A DNA stretch of 64,000 nt from Leadbetterella byssophila DSM 17132 (GTDB lineage: Bacteria; Bacteroidota; Bacteroidia; Cytophagales; Spirosomataceae), in NCBI RefSeq assembly GCF_000166395.1, contig NC_014655.1, positions 3,658,001 to 3,722,000 of the forward strand, given 5' to 3'. The position numbers and the translations under genes were made by a program. Positions 43,940 through 53,630 of this stretch are shown here, piece after piece (position 1 is the first letter of the stretch; each line of letters opens with the position of its first letter). The notes below the pieces were generated by a model that worked only from the letters and a program-made list of their open reading frames with translations, had not been told where the DNA came from and did no database searches.

Positions 43940-43941
43940 AG

Positions 43942-44013
43942 TGACCCTACGGGGAATCGAACCCCGGTTTCATCCGTGAAAGGGACGTGTCCTAACCGCT
44001 AGACGATAGGGCC
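43942..44013 (-). tRNA. tRNA-Glu (UUC)
   Basis: A 72-nt cloverleaf: acceptor arms GGCCCTA and TAGGGTC with discriminator A, T arm with GGTTCGATTCC, and anticodon loop CCTTTCACG carrying TTC. CCA is not encoded. The 3' end faces the accessory island, the usual orientation for a tRNA used as an integration site. No integrase or second copy of the 3' end was seen. Confidence 0.96.
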
Positions 44014-44293
44014 GGCTGGTCCCATAAATCGAAAATTAGCGTGCTTAAACGGCCTCTTTTTGTTTATGTTTCGATGTCGTTTCCGAATCGAAGTGCAAAG
44101 GTATAGGATGAGATTTTATTATGCAAATGTCAGAAGGAAGTTTTTTGATGTTTTTAATGGGGATAGACCTAATTTGTTCTTTTTCAGGAGAATGAATTTT
44201 GAACTTTTTTTGCCCCTTTTATTACATTCTTTTCCTTTGCCCATTTGACATCCATTTTTTTTAGTATTTTGAAGCACCTTAAATAAAAAAACT

Positions 44294-46006
44294 ATGGAAC
44301 TACGCTCTAGAGGATGGTTCGGAAAGAAGGATAAAGACGGTATTATCTACCGTTCCTGGATGAAGAACCAAGGTATGCCTACCGATATGTTTGATGGAAG
44401 ACCCGTCATCGGGATCTGCAATACCTTCTCCGAACTTACACCCTGTAATGCTCATTTTAACGATATCGCAGAACGCGTAAAAAGAGGTGTCTTAGAAGCC
44501 GGTGGGTTTCCGGTAGAATTTCCCATTATGAGTTTAGGGGAAACCCTCTTGAAACCCACCGCCATGCTGTTTCGAAATTTGGCGAGCATGGATGCAGAAG
44601 AATCCATAAGAGGGAATCCCATAGACGGAGTAGTCCTTCTTACGGGTTGTGATAAAACCACGCCTTCCACTGTCATGGGGGCAGCCAGTGTAGGGCTTCC
44701 CACCATAGTAGTACCCGGAGGTCCTATGCTAAACGGGCATTATAAGGGACAAACCATTGGTTCTGGAACCCATGTCTGGAAGTTTGACGAAGACATGAAA
44801 ACCGGTAAGATGACTCAGGAAGAATGTGAGTTCGCTGAAAGTTGCATGAGTAGATCTATAGGGCATTGTATGACCATGGGTACGGCTTCTACTATGGCCT
44901 GTATGGTAGAGTCATTAGGGCTTACCCTTTCCGGCGCAGCAGCTATTCCTGCAGCTGATTCTAGGAAAAGAGTACTAGCTCAATTAAGCGGAAGAAGAAT
45001 TGTAGAGATGGTAAAAGAAAATTTGACCATTGATAAGATACTTACCCGAGAAGCCTTTGAAAATGCCATAAAAGTAAATGCAGCCGTTGGAGGTTCCTCC
45101 AATTTGATTATTCACCTCCTAGCTATTGCCGGTAGAGTGGGAGTAGATTTAAAATTAGAAGATTTTGACAGGCTTGGAAGCAAAATTCCACTCTTAGTGA
45201 ATCTAATGCCTTCCGGGAAGTATTTGATGGAAGATTTCTTCTATGCAGGTGGATTACCTGTGGTATTGGACCAGTTAAGGCATGAGTTGCATGAAAACGT
45301 TATCACCGTTACTGGGAAAAATCACCATGAGAACATAGGGCAGAAGCAAGAATGTTACAATACAGATGTGATAGCTCCCTATAGCTCTCCTTTGCAAGAT
45401 CATGCCGGAATAGTGGTGGTCAAAGGGAATTTGGCTGAAAATGGAGCCGTATTAAAGCCGTCTGCCGCTACTCCGGAACTTTTAAATCACACCGGTAGAG
45501 CTGTGGTGTTTGAAAGTATAGAAGATTATCATGCTCGTATAGATGACCCCGATCTGGATATCGATGAAACCTGTGTGATGGTTTTGAAGTATGTAGGACC
45601 AGTGGGCTACCCCGGTATGCCGGAAGTAGGTAACATGGCTTTGCCGAAGAAGCTTCTTCAAAAAGGCGTGAAAGATATGGTGCGCATCTCTGACGGAAGA
45701 ATGAGTGGCACGGCCTACGGTACTGTGGTCCTACATGTCTCTCCGGAATCTGCTATTGGAGGTAATCTGGCATTGGTAGAAAACGGAGATATGATTCGAC
45801 TGAATGTGGACGAAAGACGCATAGATCTTTTGGTTTCTGAGGAAGAATTGAAGGAAAGAAGAGCGAGATGGACTCCGCCGAAACCTGCAGCAACTCGTGG
45901 ATATGTGAGCATGTATATCCGACATGTAAATGGGGCAGATCAAGGTGCAGACCTTGATTTTCTGAGAGGTAGTTCAGGTTCAGTAGTCACCCGTGATTCT
46001 CACTAA
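44294..46006 (+). CDS. IlvD/Edd family dehydratase, probably a sugar-acid (arabonate/xylonate-type) dehydratase
   Basis: This 570-residue iron-sulfur dehydratase starts MELRSRGWFG, a start seen in the arabonate/xylonate dehydratase branch rather than in true IlvD. Cluster and metal ligands are in GICNTFSELTPCNAHF, LLTGCDKTTPST and SCMSRSIGHCMTMGTAST. It removes water from an aldonic acid to give a 2-keto-3-deoxy acid in the cytoplasm. Two bp separate it from a GntP-type permease, so the pair imports and dehydrates a sugar acid. The exact sugar is not readable. Confidence 0.85.
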   Translation: MELRSRGWFGKKDKDGIIYRSWMKNQGMPTDMFDGRPVIGICNTFSELTPCNAHFNDIAERVKRGVLEAGGFPVEFPIMSLGETLLKPTAMLFRNLASMDAEESIRGNPIDGVVLLTGCDKTTPSTVMGAASVGLPTIVVPGGPMLNGHYKGQTIGSGTHVWKFDEDMKTGKMTQEECEFAESCMSRSIGHCMTMGTASTMACMVESLGLTLSGAAAIPAADSRKRVLAQLSGRRIVEMVKENLTIDKILTREAFENAIKVNAAVGGSSNLIIHLLAIAGRVGVDLKLEDFDRLGSKIPLLVNLMPSGKYLMEDFFYAGGLPVVLDQLRHELHENVITVTGKNHHENIGQKQECYNTDVIAPYSSPLQDHAGIVVVKGNLAENGAVLKPSAATPELLNHTGRAVVFESIEDYHARIDDPDLDIDETCVMVLKYVGPVGYPGMPEVGNMALPKKLLQKGVKDMVRISDGRMSGTAYGTVVLHVSPESAIGGNLALVENGDMIRLNVDERRIDLLVSEEELKERRARWTPPKPAATRGYVSMYIRHVNGADQGADLDFLRGSSGSVVTRDSH

Positions 46007-46008
46007 TC

Positions 46009-47325
46009 ATGACTTTACTGATCATCTTTGCTTGTATTGCGATACAAGTGTACCTCACGGTAAAAAAGGTTAGTCCTTATCTATCGTTGCTGTTGGTAGC
46101 TATTATGGCCGGATTGCTATTAGGAATGGAGCCCTCCGCCCTAGTAAAATCTATAGAGAAGGGAGTGGGATCTACGCTGGCCGGTTTAGTTTGGATCATT
46201 TTTCTAGGCGGAGGCTTAGGTAAGATCTTAGAAGTGAGCGGTGCAGCTGAACAGATTTCCGGGACTTTGATTCAAAAGTTTGGAAAAAAATACGTGCAGT
46301 GGGCGGTTCTCTTGACCGGATTTATGATAGGTATACCGCTCTATTATAATGCGGGTTTTGTTATACTTGTTCCTTTGATATTTTCACTTGCGAGAAGGAC
46401 GGGACTATCTATACTCTATTTGGCTATTCCTATGGCCGCATCCTTAAGTACCACTCACTGTTTTCTTCCTCCTCACCCCGGACCTGTGGTTTTAGTTAAT
46501 GCATTCGGGGCAGATATGGGGAAAACGTTGGTTTATGGCTTAGTTGCTGCCGTTCCTGCGGTGATATTGGCGGGTCCTATTTTGGGTAATTTATTGAAGC
46601 ACATTCAGGTAAAAGATAATCCATTATTCGGACAAACGGATACCACAGTTTTTGATAAACTTCCGGCGGCCTTGCCCAGTTTTGTGATAGCCTTGATGCC
46701 CGTGATTCTGATCTCCATTGGTGTTCTGGCAGATAGGTTTTTGGACGTAGACCATACCCTTAGGGCCATACTCTTATTTACAGGTAATTCTACCATCGCC
46801 TTGCTATTGTCAGTCTTGATTGCTCTTTATTACTTTGGAGTGAGGAATGGAGTAGACATGAATATTCAGATGAAGTGGCTTAGTGATTCTGTGAGTGCTA
46901 TATCTACGATATTGCTTATTATCACGGCAGGTGGTGTGTTTAAGCAAGTGCTTGAAGATAGTGGTACGGGAGCGTACATCGCCTCATTCTCTGATGATTT
47001 GAGTATGCCACCTTTGATTTTTGCTTGGACCATAACGGCCCTATTGAGGATGACTATAGGCTCTGCTACTGTGGCGGGTTTGACGGCTGCGGGCATAGTT
47101 TTACCTTTAATTTCAAGCACAGGGGTATCTCCAGAATTATTAGCCTTAAGTGTGGGTGCGGGTTCTGTCTTTGGCTCTCATATCAATGATTCCGGATTCT
47201 GGATGTTCAAAGAGTTCTTCAATCTTAATTTGAAGCAAACCTTCCTCTCTTGGTCACTGATGGAGATCACCATCTCTGTGAGCGGACTGATGGCTATCTT
47301 GTTGATGGATAAGTTTCTCATATAA
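46009..47325 (+). CDS. GntP-family sugar-acid permease
   Basis: This 438-residue inner-membrane transporter has about twelve hydrophobic segments. Family markers include FLPPHPGPVVLVNAFGAD and the C-terminal SVFGSHINDSGFWMFKEFF. GntP members import gluconate and related acids with protons. It follows the dehydratase directly and ends at a strong bidirectional terminator. Substrate assignment follows from the neighbour only. Confidence 0.92.
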   Translation: MTLLIIFACIAIQVYLTVKKVSPYLSLLLVAIMAGLLLGMEPSALVKSIEKGVGSTLAGLVWIIFLGGGLGKILEVSGAAEQISGTLIQKFGKKYVQWAVLLTGFMIGIPLYYNAGFVILVPLIFSLARRTGLSILYLAIPMAASLSTTHCFLPPHPGPVVLVNAFGADMGKTLVYGLVAAVPAVILAGPILGNLLKHIQVKDNPLFGQTDTTVFDKLPAALPSFVIALMPVILISIGVLADRFLDVDHTLRAILLFTGNSTIALLLSVLIALYYFGVRNGVDMNIQMKWLSDSVSAISTILLIITAGGVFKQVLEDSGTGAYIASFSDDLSMPPLIFAWTITALLRMTIGSATVAGLTAAGIVLPLISSTGVSPELLALSVGAGSVFGSHINDSGFWMFKEFFNLNLKQTFLSWSLMEITISVSGLMAILLMDKFLI

Positions 47326-47326
47326 A

Positions 47327-47354
47327 AAGAAAGGGCCTGTTTAGGCCCTTTCTT
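47327..47354. terminator. Bidirectional terminator
   Basis: AAGAAAGGGCC (47327-47337) pairs with GGCCCTTTCTT (47344-47354). It separates the convergent permease and ABC-F genes; the ABC-F stop codon lies at its edge. Confidence 0.9.
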
Positions 47355-48990
47355 ATGCTTTTCTTTCTATCTCTTTCAGGTTCTCCATTTTCTTGTTCTT
47401 CAAGAAGCTGTCAATGTCTTCAAAGTGCTCTTTGATTCTTTTGTTCCCAAATTCAAATACTTTCTCCGCTAAACCGCTTAAGAAATCTCTGTCGTGAGAG
47501 ATTAGAATAATGGTTCCGTCAAAGGCTTTCAAAGCACCTTTTAAGATGTCTTTGGTACGAAGGTCCAGATGGTTTGTGGGCTCATCCAGAATCAGAAGGT
47601 TGACAGGTTGAAGGAGTAATTTTATCATGGCTAGCCTGGTTTTTTCTCCTCCTGAAAGCATTTTAACCTTTTTATTCAAATCATCTCCTCTGAACAAGAA
47701 GGCAGCTAGAATATCCTTGATTTTTGTGCGGATATCTCCTTCGGCCAGTTGGTCTACTGTGTCAAATACCGTAATGTCCTCGTCTAGTAGAGAGGCCTGG
47801 TTTTGGGCAAAGTATCCTATTTGGGCATTATGGCCTATCTTTAGTTCTCCTTCATAATCAATTTCGCCCATGATGGCTTTGACCAGGGTAGATTTACCCT
47901 CACCATTTCTACCTACAAAGGCTACTTTTTGACCTCTCTCTATTGCAAAACTGGCATCTTTAAAAACCAGATGATCTCCATAGCTCTTGCTTACGTATTC
48001 AGCTATGACCGGATAGTTTCCAGAGCGTGGAGCCGGAGGGAATTTGATATTGATGGCTGAAGTGTCTACTTCATCTACTTCTACAATCTCCAATTTCTCC
48101 AACATTTTCACCCGGCTTTGTACCTGAAGGGTTTTTGAGTAAGTGCCTTTGAAACGCTCAATAAATTCTTGCGTTTCAGCGATCATTTTTTGTTGGTCGT
48201 TATATTGCTTCTGCTGTTGTTCTAATCGTTCTTTGCGAAGCTGCAAATATTGAGTATATGGTACTTTGTAGTCATAAATTCTACCCATAGTCACCTCAAT
48301 GGTCCTATTGGTGATGTTATCTACGAAGGCTCTGTCGTGTGAGATGACGATAACAGCTTTTGCGCTATTGATCAGGAATTCTTCCAACCACTGTATGGAT
48401 TCTATATCCATGTGGTTTGTAGGCTCATCCAAAAGGATGAGGTCAGGATTTTGCAGGAGTATTTTGGCTAATTCTATACGCATTCTCCATCCTCCGGAGA
48501 ATTCTGAAGTTTGTCTCTGGAAATCTTCACGTGTGAATCCGAGGCCTTTCAGTACTTTCTCTACTTCGGCATCATAATTTACTTCTTCGAGAGAATAGAA
48601 TTTTTCAGACAATTCAGAAACTCTGGTGATGATATCCATGTACTCGTCTGATTCATAGTCGGTACGGGTTTCCAACTGACTATTTAGCTCTTCCAGCTCT
48701 ATTTGCATGGCTTGATTAGCTGCAAAGGCTTTCGAAGTTTCTTCGAATACGGTGGTATTATCCTCTGTTAGTAAATGTTGAGGAAGGTAAGCAATAACGG
48801 CGTCATTTGGTGCAGATATTTTACCTTTGGTGGGTTTATTTACACCTGCAATGATCTTAAGAAGGGTGGATTTCCCGGCCCCGTTTTTGCCCATCAGGGC
48901 AATTCTGTCTTTCTCGTTGATGTTAAAGGTTATATCTGAAAAAAGCGCTTTTCCGCTGAACTCTACGCTTACACTATCTACCGAAATCAT
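47353..48990 (-). CDS. ABC-F family ATPase
   Basis: This 545-residue soluble protein has two ABC domains in tandem and no membrane part. Walker A motifs are GKNGAGKST and GRNGEGKST, signatures SGGWRMRIELA and SGGEKTRLAM, and Walker B LILLDEPTNHMD and LLILDEPTNHLD. A charged linker of about 80 residues lies between them (RKERLEQQQKQY), the P-site tRNA interaction region. Such proteins act on ribosomes in translation control or antibiotic protection. The subfamily resembles YbiT, but this is not certain. Confidence 0.93.
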   Translation of the reverse strand: MISVDSVSVEFSGKALFSDITFNINEKDRIALMGKNGAGKSTLLKIIAGVNKPTKGKISAPNDAVIAYLPQHLLTEDNTTVFEETSKAFAANQAMQIELEELNSQLETRTDYESDEYMDIITRVSELSEKFYSLEEVNYDAEVEKVLKGLGFTREDFQRQTSEFSGGWRMRIELAKILLQNPDLILLDEPTNHMDIESIQWLEEFLINSAKAVIVISHDRAFVDNITNRTIEVTMGRIYDYKVPYTQYLQLRKERLEQQQKQYNDQQKMIAETQEFIERFKGTYSKTLQVQSRVKMLEKLEIVEVDEVDTSAINIKFPPAPRSGNYPVIAEYVSKSYGDHLVFKDASFAIERGQKVAFVGRNGEGKSTLVKAIMGEIDYEGELKIGHNAQIGYFAQNQASLLDEDITVFDTVDQLAEGDIRTKIKDILAAFLFRGDDLNKKVKMLSGGEKTRLAMIKLLLQPVNLLILDEPTNHLDLRTKDILKGALKAFDGTIILISHDRDFLSGLAEKVFEFGNKRIKEHFEDIDSFLKNKKMENLKEIERKA

Positions 48991-49029
48991 GCTACCTGTT
49001 TAAAATTAGTCTGCAAAGATAGTGCTTTT

Positions 49030-49404
49030 TTAGTTGTTCAATTTGTGATGCAGGATTTGGCCTATTTCCATAGCTTTATTCTTTACAAATTCCGCTTTTT
49101 CTCCAGAATATAGGGCGTCAACGGTGGTGATCCAATAAGCCAACCAGCGTTCAAATCTCTCTGTAGTCATGGGCTGGGTTTGGTGCCTGGCAGAATGTTT
49201 CCACATCATTCCCCCGTCATACGCTCCGGTTTGGAAAAGCCAGTTCTCCCAGAAATTTACTACTCTACCTTTATGGTGTTCCCAATGGGGCAAGGAGTCT
49301 TCAAAGACCGGACGCATGATGGGGTCGTTTAAAACTCCGTCATAAAAGGTATCAATAAGACGTTTTATGTCTTCTCTATTTTCAATATCTTTCAATGTGC
49401 TCAT
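49030..49404 (-). CDS. Group III truncated haemoglobin
   Basis: This 124-residue globin has the 2-on-2 truncated pattern: IDTFYDGVLNDPIMRPVF near the N-terminus with the B10 tyrosine, HWEHHKGRVVNFWENWLF, and MMWKHSARH with the proximal haem histidine. Group III globins bind oxygen or nitric oxide in the cytoplasm. It lies 40 bp downstream of the ABC-F gene on the opposite side of that gene's start. No operon partner is obvious. Confidence 0.9.
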   Translation of the reverse strand: MSTLKDIENREDIKRLIDTFYDGVLNDPIMRPVFEDSLPHWEHHKGRVVNFWENWLFQTGAYDGGMMWKHSARHQTQPMTTERFERWLAYWITTVDALYSGEKAEFVKNKAMEIGQILHHKLNN

Positions 49405-49506
49405 AGATATATAACAGCAGAAGGTCTGAGAAGGTTTGAGAAAAAATAGTATATTGCATCAACATTCTAAGGACCTATACGTTTCTTAGACATCAAAGAG
49501 CGTTTG

Positions 49507-50775
49507 ATGAAAAGAGGATTACTATTCATTTTGTTTGTGGTGGCCTTGTTAGGCTGTAAAGTAAAGGAGAAAAAGCCCATTGAAACTGCCGCCAAAGAAA
49601 TTACACCCGCTAAAGTAGACAAGCCTATTGTAAATTCCGTGGTAGGAAAATATAATTATATAGATTCTACTACTGCGAAGGTTTTTATAAAGGCTAACAT
49701 TACTTTGCTGGGAAATCGTATGTCTTTAGCCAAACTCAATGAAAGCTTCCGTGTACAGTGGTCGCTTCAAACAGACTTTGGCATTAGAGAAAAGATAAGT
49801 ACAGGAAAAGTGGCTTTTACACCTGAATTTGCTAGGGAATTAGGGGATGCTTATGTACTTAGTTTTGATATTCCTAGGTCTAAGGACTACACAGGAGGAA
49901 TACTCTTAGTAGAATTTATTCATCCAGCTTCTGGTACGAAGTATTCCTATGATTTAGCTATAGATTTTTCAGCCAAAAGAACTTCTTCACGTTATGAGAT
50001 TTATAAGGGTGTAGATGAGTCTATTCCGGATTTTACCCCTTATGTGTATGAGGGTCAGTCTTTTGTAATTAAATCCATATTGCCTTCACAAAATCCTCTG
50101 TATTTAATCAGGTACCGAAATCTTTCGAAACCCGCTTTGTCTCCTATGTCAGGCACTAAGCGTACCCCCGAGTCAGAGTTTGAAATAGCGGAAACCATAG
50201 ATATCAAGGATAGGGAAGTGTTGACTTTAGATCAGGGGATGTATGTTTTGACTTCAAATCCGGAGGATGTAAAAGACGGGTATGGTTTCTTAGTTGTGCC
50301 GGAAAGGTATCCGCGAGATACGAATCCTGAGACATTAAAGGAAGCCTTAGTGTATATGAGTACTTCCAAAGAAATGGAAGGAACAGGAACCTATGAAAGT
50401 GGTAAAGATGCCATGGATATGTACTTTTTACAGTTGGCTAAAGGAGATCAAGAGCTAGCAAGGAAGATCATACGCGGGTATTACAAGCGAGTGGAAGAGG
50501 CCAATGAATTCTTTACCACCTATAAGGAAGGCTGGAAAACGGATAAAGGCATGGTTTACATCATCATGGGGCCACCTGCGAGAGTACAAAGAAACAGAAC
50601 CAGAGAAGTGTGGATGTATTCACAGAACAGGAATACATCTGAAATTATTTATACATTTTATAAAAAACCAAACGTATTTACAGAACAAAATTACGAGCTG
50701 GTGAGATATCCGGAGTATAGTGCGTTTTGGTACCCTTATGTAGAATCATGGAGAACAGGAAAGGCAGCGGAGTAA
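49507..50775 (+). CDS. GWxTD-domain lipoprotein
   Basis: ATG 49507 (MKRGLLFILFVVALLGC) is preferred over a TTG three bases earlier. Lipobox ALLGC is followed by a charged linker. The GWxTD domain covers the last ~130 residues and is named for GWKTDKGMVYIIMGPP, seen here near residue 340. The function of this domain is not established. The gene overlaps rlmB by 28 bp in another frame, so both are read from one transcript. Confidence 0.85.
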   Translation: MKRGLLFILFVVALLGCKVKEKKPIETAAKEITPAKVDKPIVNSVVGKYNYIDSTTAKVFIKANITLLGNRMSLAKLNESFRVQWSLQTDFGIREKISTGKVAFTPEFARELGDAYVLSFDIPRSKDYTGGILLVEFIHPASGTKYSYDLAIDFSAKRTSSRYEIYKGVDESIPDFTPYVYEGQSFVIKSILPSQNPLYLIRYRNLSKPALSPMSGTKRTPESEFEIAETIDIKDREVLTLDQGMYVLTSNPEDVKDGYGFLVVPERYPRDTNPETLKEALVYMSTSKEMEGTGTYESGKDAMDMYFLQLAKGDQELARKIIRGYYKRVEEANEFFTTYKEGWKTDKGMVYIIMGPPARVQRNRTREVWMYSQNRNTSEIIYTFYKKPNVFTEQNYELVRYPEYSAFWYPYVESWRTGKAAE

Positions 50776-51539
50776 AGAAATTTCATAAACACATTAACCG
50801 TCCGAATAAGGAGGATTTTGTGTTTGGAGTAAATTCAGTTATTGAGACGCTAAAAAGTGAACAGGAAATAGATAAGATTCTACTGCTCAAAGAAATGAAG
50901 CATGTAGAAGAGATTGAAACATTAGCCAGGAACAGGGGAATACCGGTTCAGAAGGTTCCTATGGAAAAACTCAATAGAGTGACCATGAAGAACCACCAGG
51001 GTGCCATAGCTTTTGTTTCGGCAGTGAATTTTGCCATTCTATCCAACGTAGTAACATCGATATTTGAAAGTGGCGAATCACCTTTGGTGTTGATATTAGA
51101 CAGGATTACGGATGTTAGGAATTTTGGAGCTATTTGTAGATCAGCGGAATGTAGTGGAGTACATGCTGTAGTAGTTCCAGCCAGAGGATCCGCGCAGATC
51201 AATGGTGATGCTATGAAAACCTCGTCAGGGGCGCTTAACTTTATTCCGGTTTGTAGAGAGACAGATTTGATCAATACCGTGAAGTACCTAAAAAATTCCG
51301 GATTTCAGATCATCTCCTGTACAGAAAAGGGCAATGATCTAGTTTATGACGCAGACTACTCTTTACCTACGGCCATTATTATGGGTTCTGAAGAGGACGG
51401 TATTTCTGATGCATTGATTGATTTGTCAGATTTTAAAGCGCAGATTCCATTGAAAGGGAAAGTAGAGTCATTAAATGTTTCGGTAGCCGCAGGCGTAATA
51501 CTCTTTGAGGCGGTGAGACAAAAAATGAAGCAGGCATAG
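50748..51539 (+). CDS. rlmB: 23S rRNA (guanosine-2251-2'-O)-methyltransferase, TrmH/SPOUT family
   Basis: ATG 50748 (MENRKGSGVKKFHKH) fits better than the upstream frame opening. The 263-residue protein has an N-terminal substrate-binding domain (FVFGVNSVIETL) and a SPOUT knot domain with the three TrmH motifs: LDRITDVRNFGAICRSAE, IIMGSEEDGIS and IPLKGKVESLNVSVAAGV. It methylates G2251 of the ribosomal P loop; other TrmH-family substrates cannot be excluded. Confidence 0.9.
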   Translation: MENRKGSGVKKFHKHINRPNKEDFVFGVNSVIETLKSEQEIDKILLLKEMKHVEEIETLARNRGIPVQKVPMEKLNRVTMKNHQGAIAFVSAVNFAILSNVVTSIFESGESPLVLILDRITDVRNFGAICRSAECSGVHAVVVPARGSAQINGDAMKTSSGALNFIPVCRETDLINTVKYLKNSGFQIISCTEKGNDLVYDADYSLPTAIIMGSEEDGISDALIDLSDFKAQIPLKGKVESLNVSVAAGVILFEAVRQKMKQA

Positions 51540-51783
51540 TCCTAGTTTAAGGATATTTTTTTGCGAAAAGCATCTTTTTAAGACTAGTTCAACTGTGAAA
51601 ATTGAGCGCGGAACAAGGAGAGATTTTTGGAAAACTTTAATTTGAAATTTTACTATTTCAAAAATTGATGAAAAGCTTAATTTAGGTTAATATCTCTCAG
51701 TGATTGGATTTAGGTGTACTATTTTATAGTTGAGAGCTATAATTTTGGGATAACTCTTTTGAGTCCATTTACAGCATTTAAAA

Positions 51784-51810
51784 AAAGAGGTCATGTTTTA
51801 TGACCTCTTT
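51784..51810. terminator. Bidirectional terminator
   Basis: AAAGAGGTCAT (51784-51794) pairs with ATGACCTCTTT (51800-51810), flanked by A-rich and T-rich runs. The rest of the 51540-51816 gap shows nothing recognisable. Confidence 0.9.
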
Positions 51811-51816
51811 CGTTTT

Positions 51817-53469
51817 CTAAGCTTTCGATTGCTCTATGATTCTTTCTTCTGCTTCACTACCTATGGTGGCGACGTTGAAGATACCCCAACTGTCAGCACT
51901 TGCATTTTTGAAGTCTTCTCTATATTTCGGAGTAATGGTTTCCTCTTTTAGATAGGCTCCAATAGGAGTAGTAGGGAAGATTTCTTCATAACTGAGCATT
52001 TGGCTAAAGGAAATCCTTCTGTATATATGACTTCTCGAAAGGTTTTTGACATCATCTAAGCCTGTAGCACCTAAAAGTTCCACTACACTCTTAAGGGTAT
52101 TATTGTGGTAGTTTGCTACCCTTGTGGTTTTGTCTTCTACCACCAAGCCTACGGTTAATTGTGGATCTTGAGTCGCAACACCCACAGGACATTTGTTAGT
52201 GTTACATTGCAGTGCCTGAATACATCCCACGGCAAGCATCATGGCCCGAGCTGAATAACATGCATCAGCCCCTAAAGCTAAAGCTCTTACCAAATGGAAA
52301 CCTGAGGTGATCTTTCCGGATGCAAATACCTTGATATGTTTCTTGATATCGAGTCCTCTTAATACGTTTACTACAAAGTCTAATCCATCCAAAAGTGGAG
52401 CACCTACGTAATTGGAGAACTCTTGAGGTGCAGCACCCGTACCTCCTTCTGCTCCATCTACGGTTATAAAGTCAGGGTAGGTGTCTGTGGCGATCATGGC
52501 TTTACAGATGCTGATGAATTCGCTCTTGTGACCTATACAAAGCTTGAATCCAACCGGCTTTCCGCCTGAAAGTTCTCTACATTGCTTAATAAATGCTATT
52601 AGTCCCATAGGGGAATCAAAAGCCTTATGGTAAGGAGGGGAAGCCACCAAAGTATAAGGCTCAATGTTCCTGGCTCTGGCAATTTCCGGAGTGTTTTTAG
52701 AGGCAGGCAAAATACCACCATGACCAGGTTTAGCGCCTTGAGAGATTTTGATCTCTATCATCTTGATGTTAGGATGAGCCGCTCTTTCTTTGAATTGAAT
52801 AGGGTCAAAGCCTCCATCCGCTGCTCTACAGCCAAAGTATCCCGTACCTATTTGCCAGATAATATCTCCTCCGGGTTCCAGATGGTGTTCACTAACTCCA
52901 CCTTCACCGGTGTTATGTGCAAATTTCCCCAATTTAGCTCCTCCGTTCATAGCTCTAACGGCATTTGAAGATAGGGAACCAAAACTCATGGCGGAGATAT
53001 TCAAAATAGAGCAAGAATAGGGTTGTTTACAATCTTTGTTCCCTACCATGATTCTCAAATCGTGATCCAGTTTATGGAAATCTTTCGGTGCCATGGAATG
53101 GGCCAGCCATTCATAACCTTCTGAATAGACATCTAATTGAGTACCAAAAGGCATGGTGTCATTTTCTTGTTTTGCCCTTTGATAAACCGTTGATCTGTCA
53201 ATTCTGTTTAGAGGTCTACCGTCAATATCTGATTCAATGAAATATTGATAGATCTTAGGTCTCATTTCTTCCATGAAGAATCTCAGGCGACCAAAAACCG
53301 GATAAATACGCATGATGGAATGCTTTTTTTGGTACATATCATAGTACCCCATTCCCGTAAAAAAGACAACTGCCCCAAGTACTACGTACCAGTTGGGGTT
53401 CATATAAACAGAAAGCAGTAATAGAAAAATTATAAGTGCTGTTGAGAAGATGACAAACGTTTTACGCAT
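51817..53469 (-). CDS. FMN-binding glutamate synthase family protein
   Basis: ATG 53469 (MRKTFVIFSTALIIFLLLL) gives an N-terminal pair of membrane segments, followed by the glutamate-synthase central/FMN domain. Markers are MSFGSLSSNAVRAMNGGA, NTGEGGVSEHHL, GAKPGHGGILPASK, VDGAEGGTGAAP, FASGKITSGFHLVRALALGA and CNTNKCPVGVATQDP (iron-sulfur cysteines). About 550 residues is typical of the stand-alone GltB2-like proteins. It lacks the amidotransferase domain, so it is not a complete glutamate synthase. Its reaction is uncertain. It is membrane-anchored. Confidence 0.9.
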   Translation of the reverse strand: MRKTFVIFSTALIIFLLLLSVYMNPNWYVVLGAVVFFTGMGYYDMYQKKHSIMRIYPVFGRLRFFMEEMRPKIYQYFIESDIDGRPLNRIDRSTVYQRAKQENDTMPFGTQLDVYSEGYEWLAHSMAPKDFHKLDHDLRIMVGNKDCKQPYSCSILNISAMSFGSLSSNAVRAMNGGAKLGKFAHNTGEGGVSEHHLEPGGDIIWQIGTGYFGCRAADGGFDPIQFKERAAHPNIKMIEIKISQGAKPGHGGILPASKNTPEIARARNIEPYTLVASPPYHKAFDSPMGLIAFIKQCRELSGGKPVGFKLCIGHKSEFISICKAMIATDTYPDFITVDGAEGGTGAAPQEFSNYVGAPLLDGLDFVVNVLRGLDIKKHIKVFASGKITSGFHLVRALALGADACYSARAMMLAVGCIQALQCNTNKCPVGVATQDPQLTVGLVVEDKTTRVANYHNNTLKSVVELLGATGLDDVKNLSRSHIYRRISFSQMLSYEEIFPTTPIGAYLKEETITPKYREDFKNASADSWGIFNVATIGSEAEERIIEQSKA

Positions 53470-53597
53470 GTTAATTTGTAAATTAGTCTGCAAGCTACAG
53501 CCAATTCTGAAATAAAAAAAATGCGTAATTCTTTTTCAGAATAAATTTAAAATAGAAAGAAGGGGGGAAAAGATAGGACAGAAAGGGGAGAAAAAAG

Positions 53598-53622
53598 TAG
53601 GGGCGTTTTGCAAACGCCCCTA
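53598..53622 (-). terminator. Terminator of the GMC oxidoreductase operon
   Basis: TAGGGGCGTTT and AAACGCCCCTA form an 11-bp stem around a 3-base loop; on the minus strand a T-run follows. Confidence 0.85.
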
Positions 53623-53630
53623 AATACTTA

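Noticed and set aside
44060..44248. 62-codon plus-strand frame upstream of the dehydratase
   Set aside because: Composition is dominated by Phe, Arg and Leu from a T-rich promoter region; no start site or domain is evident.
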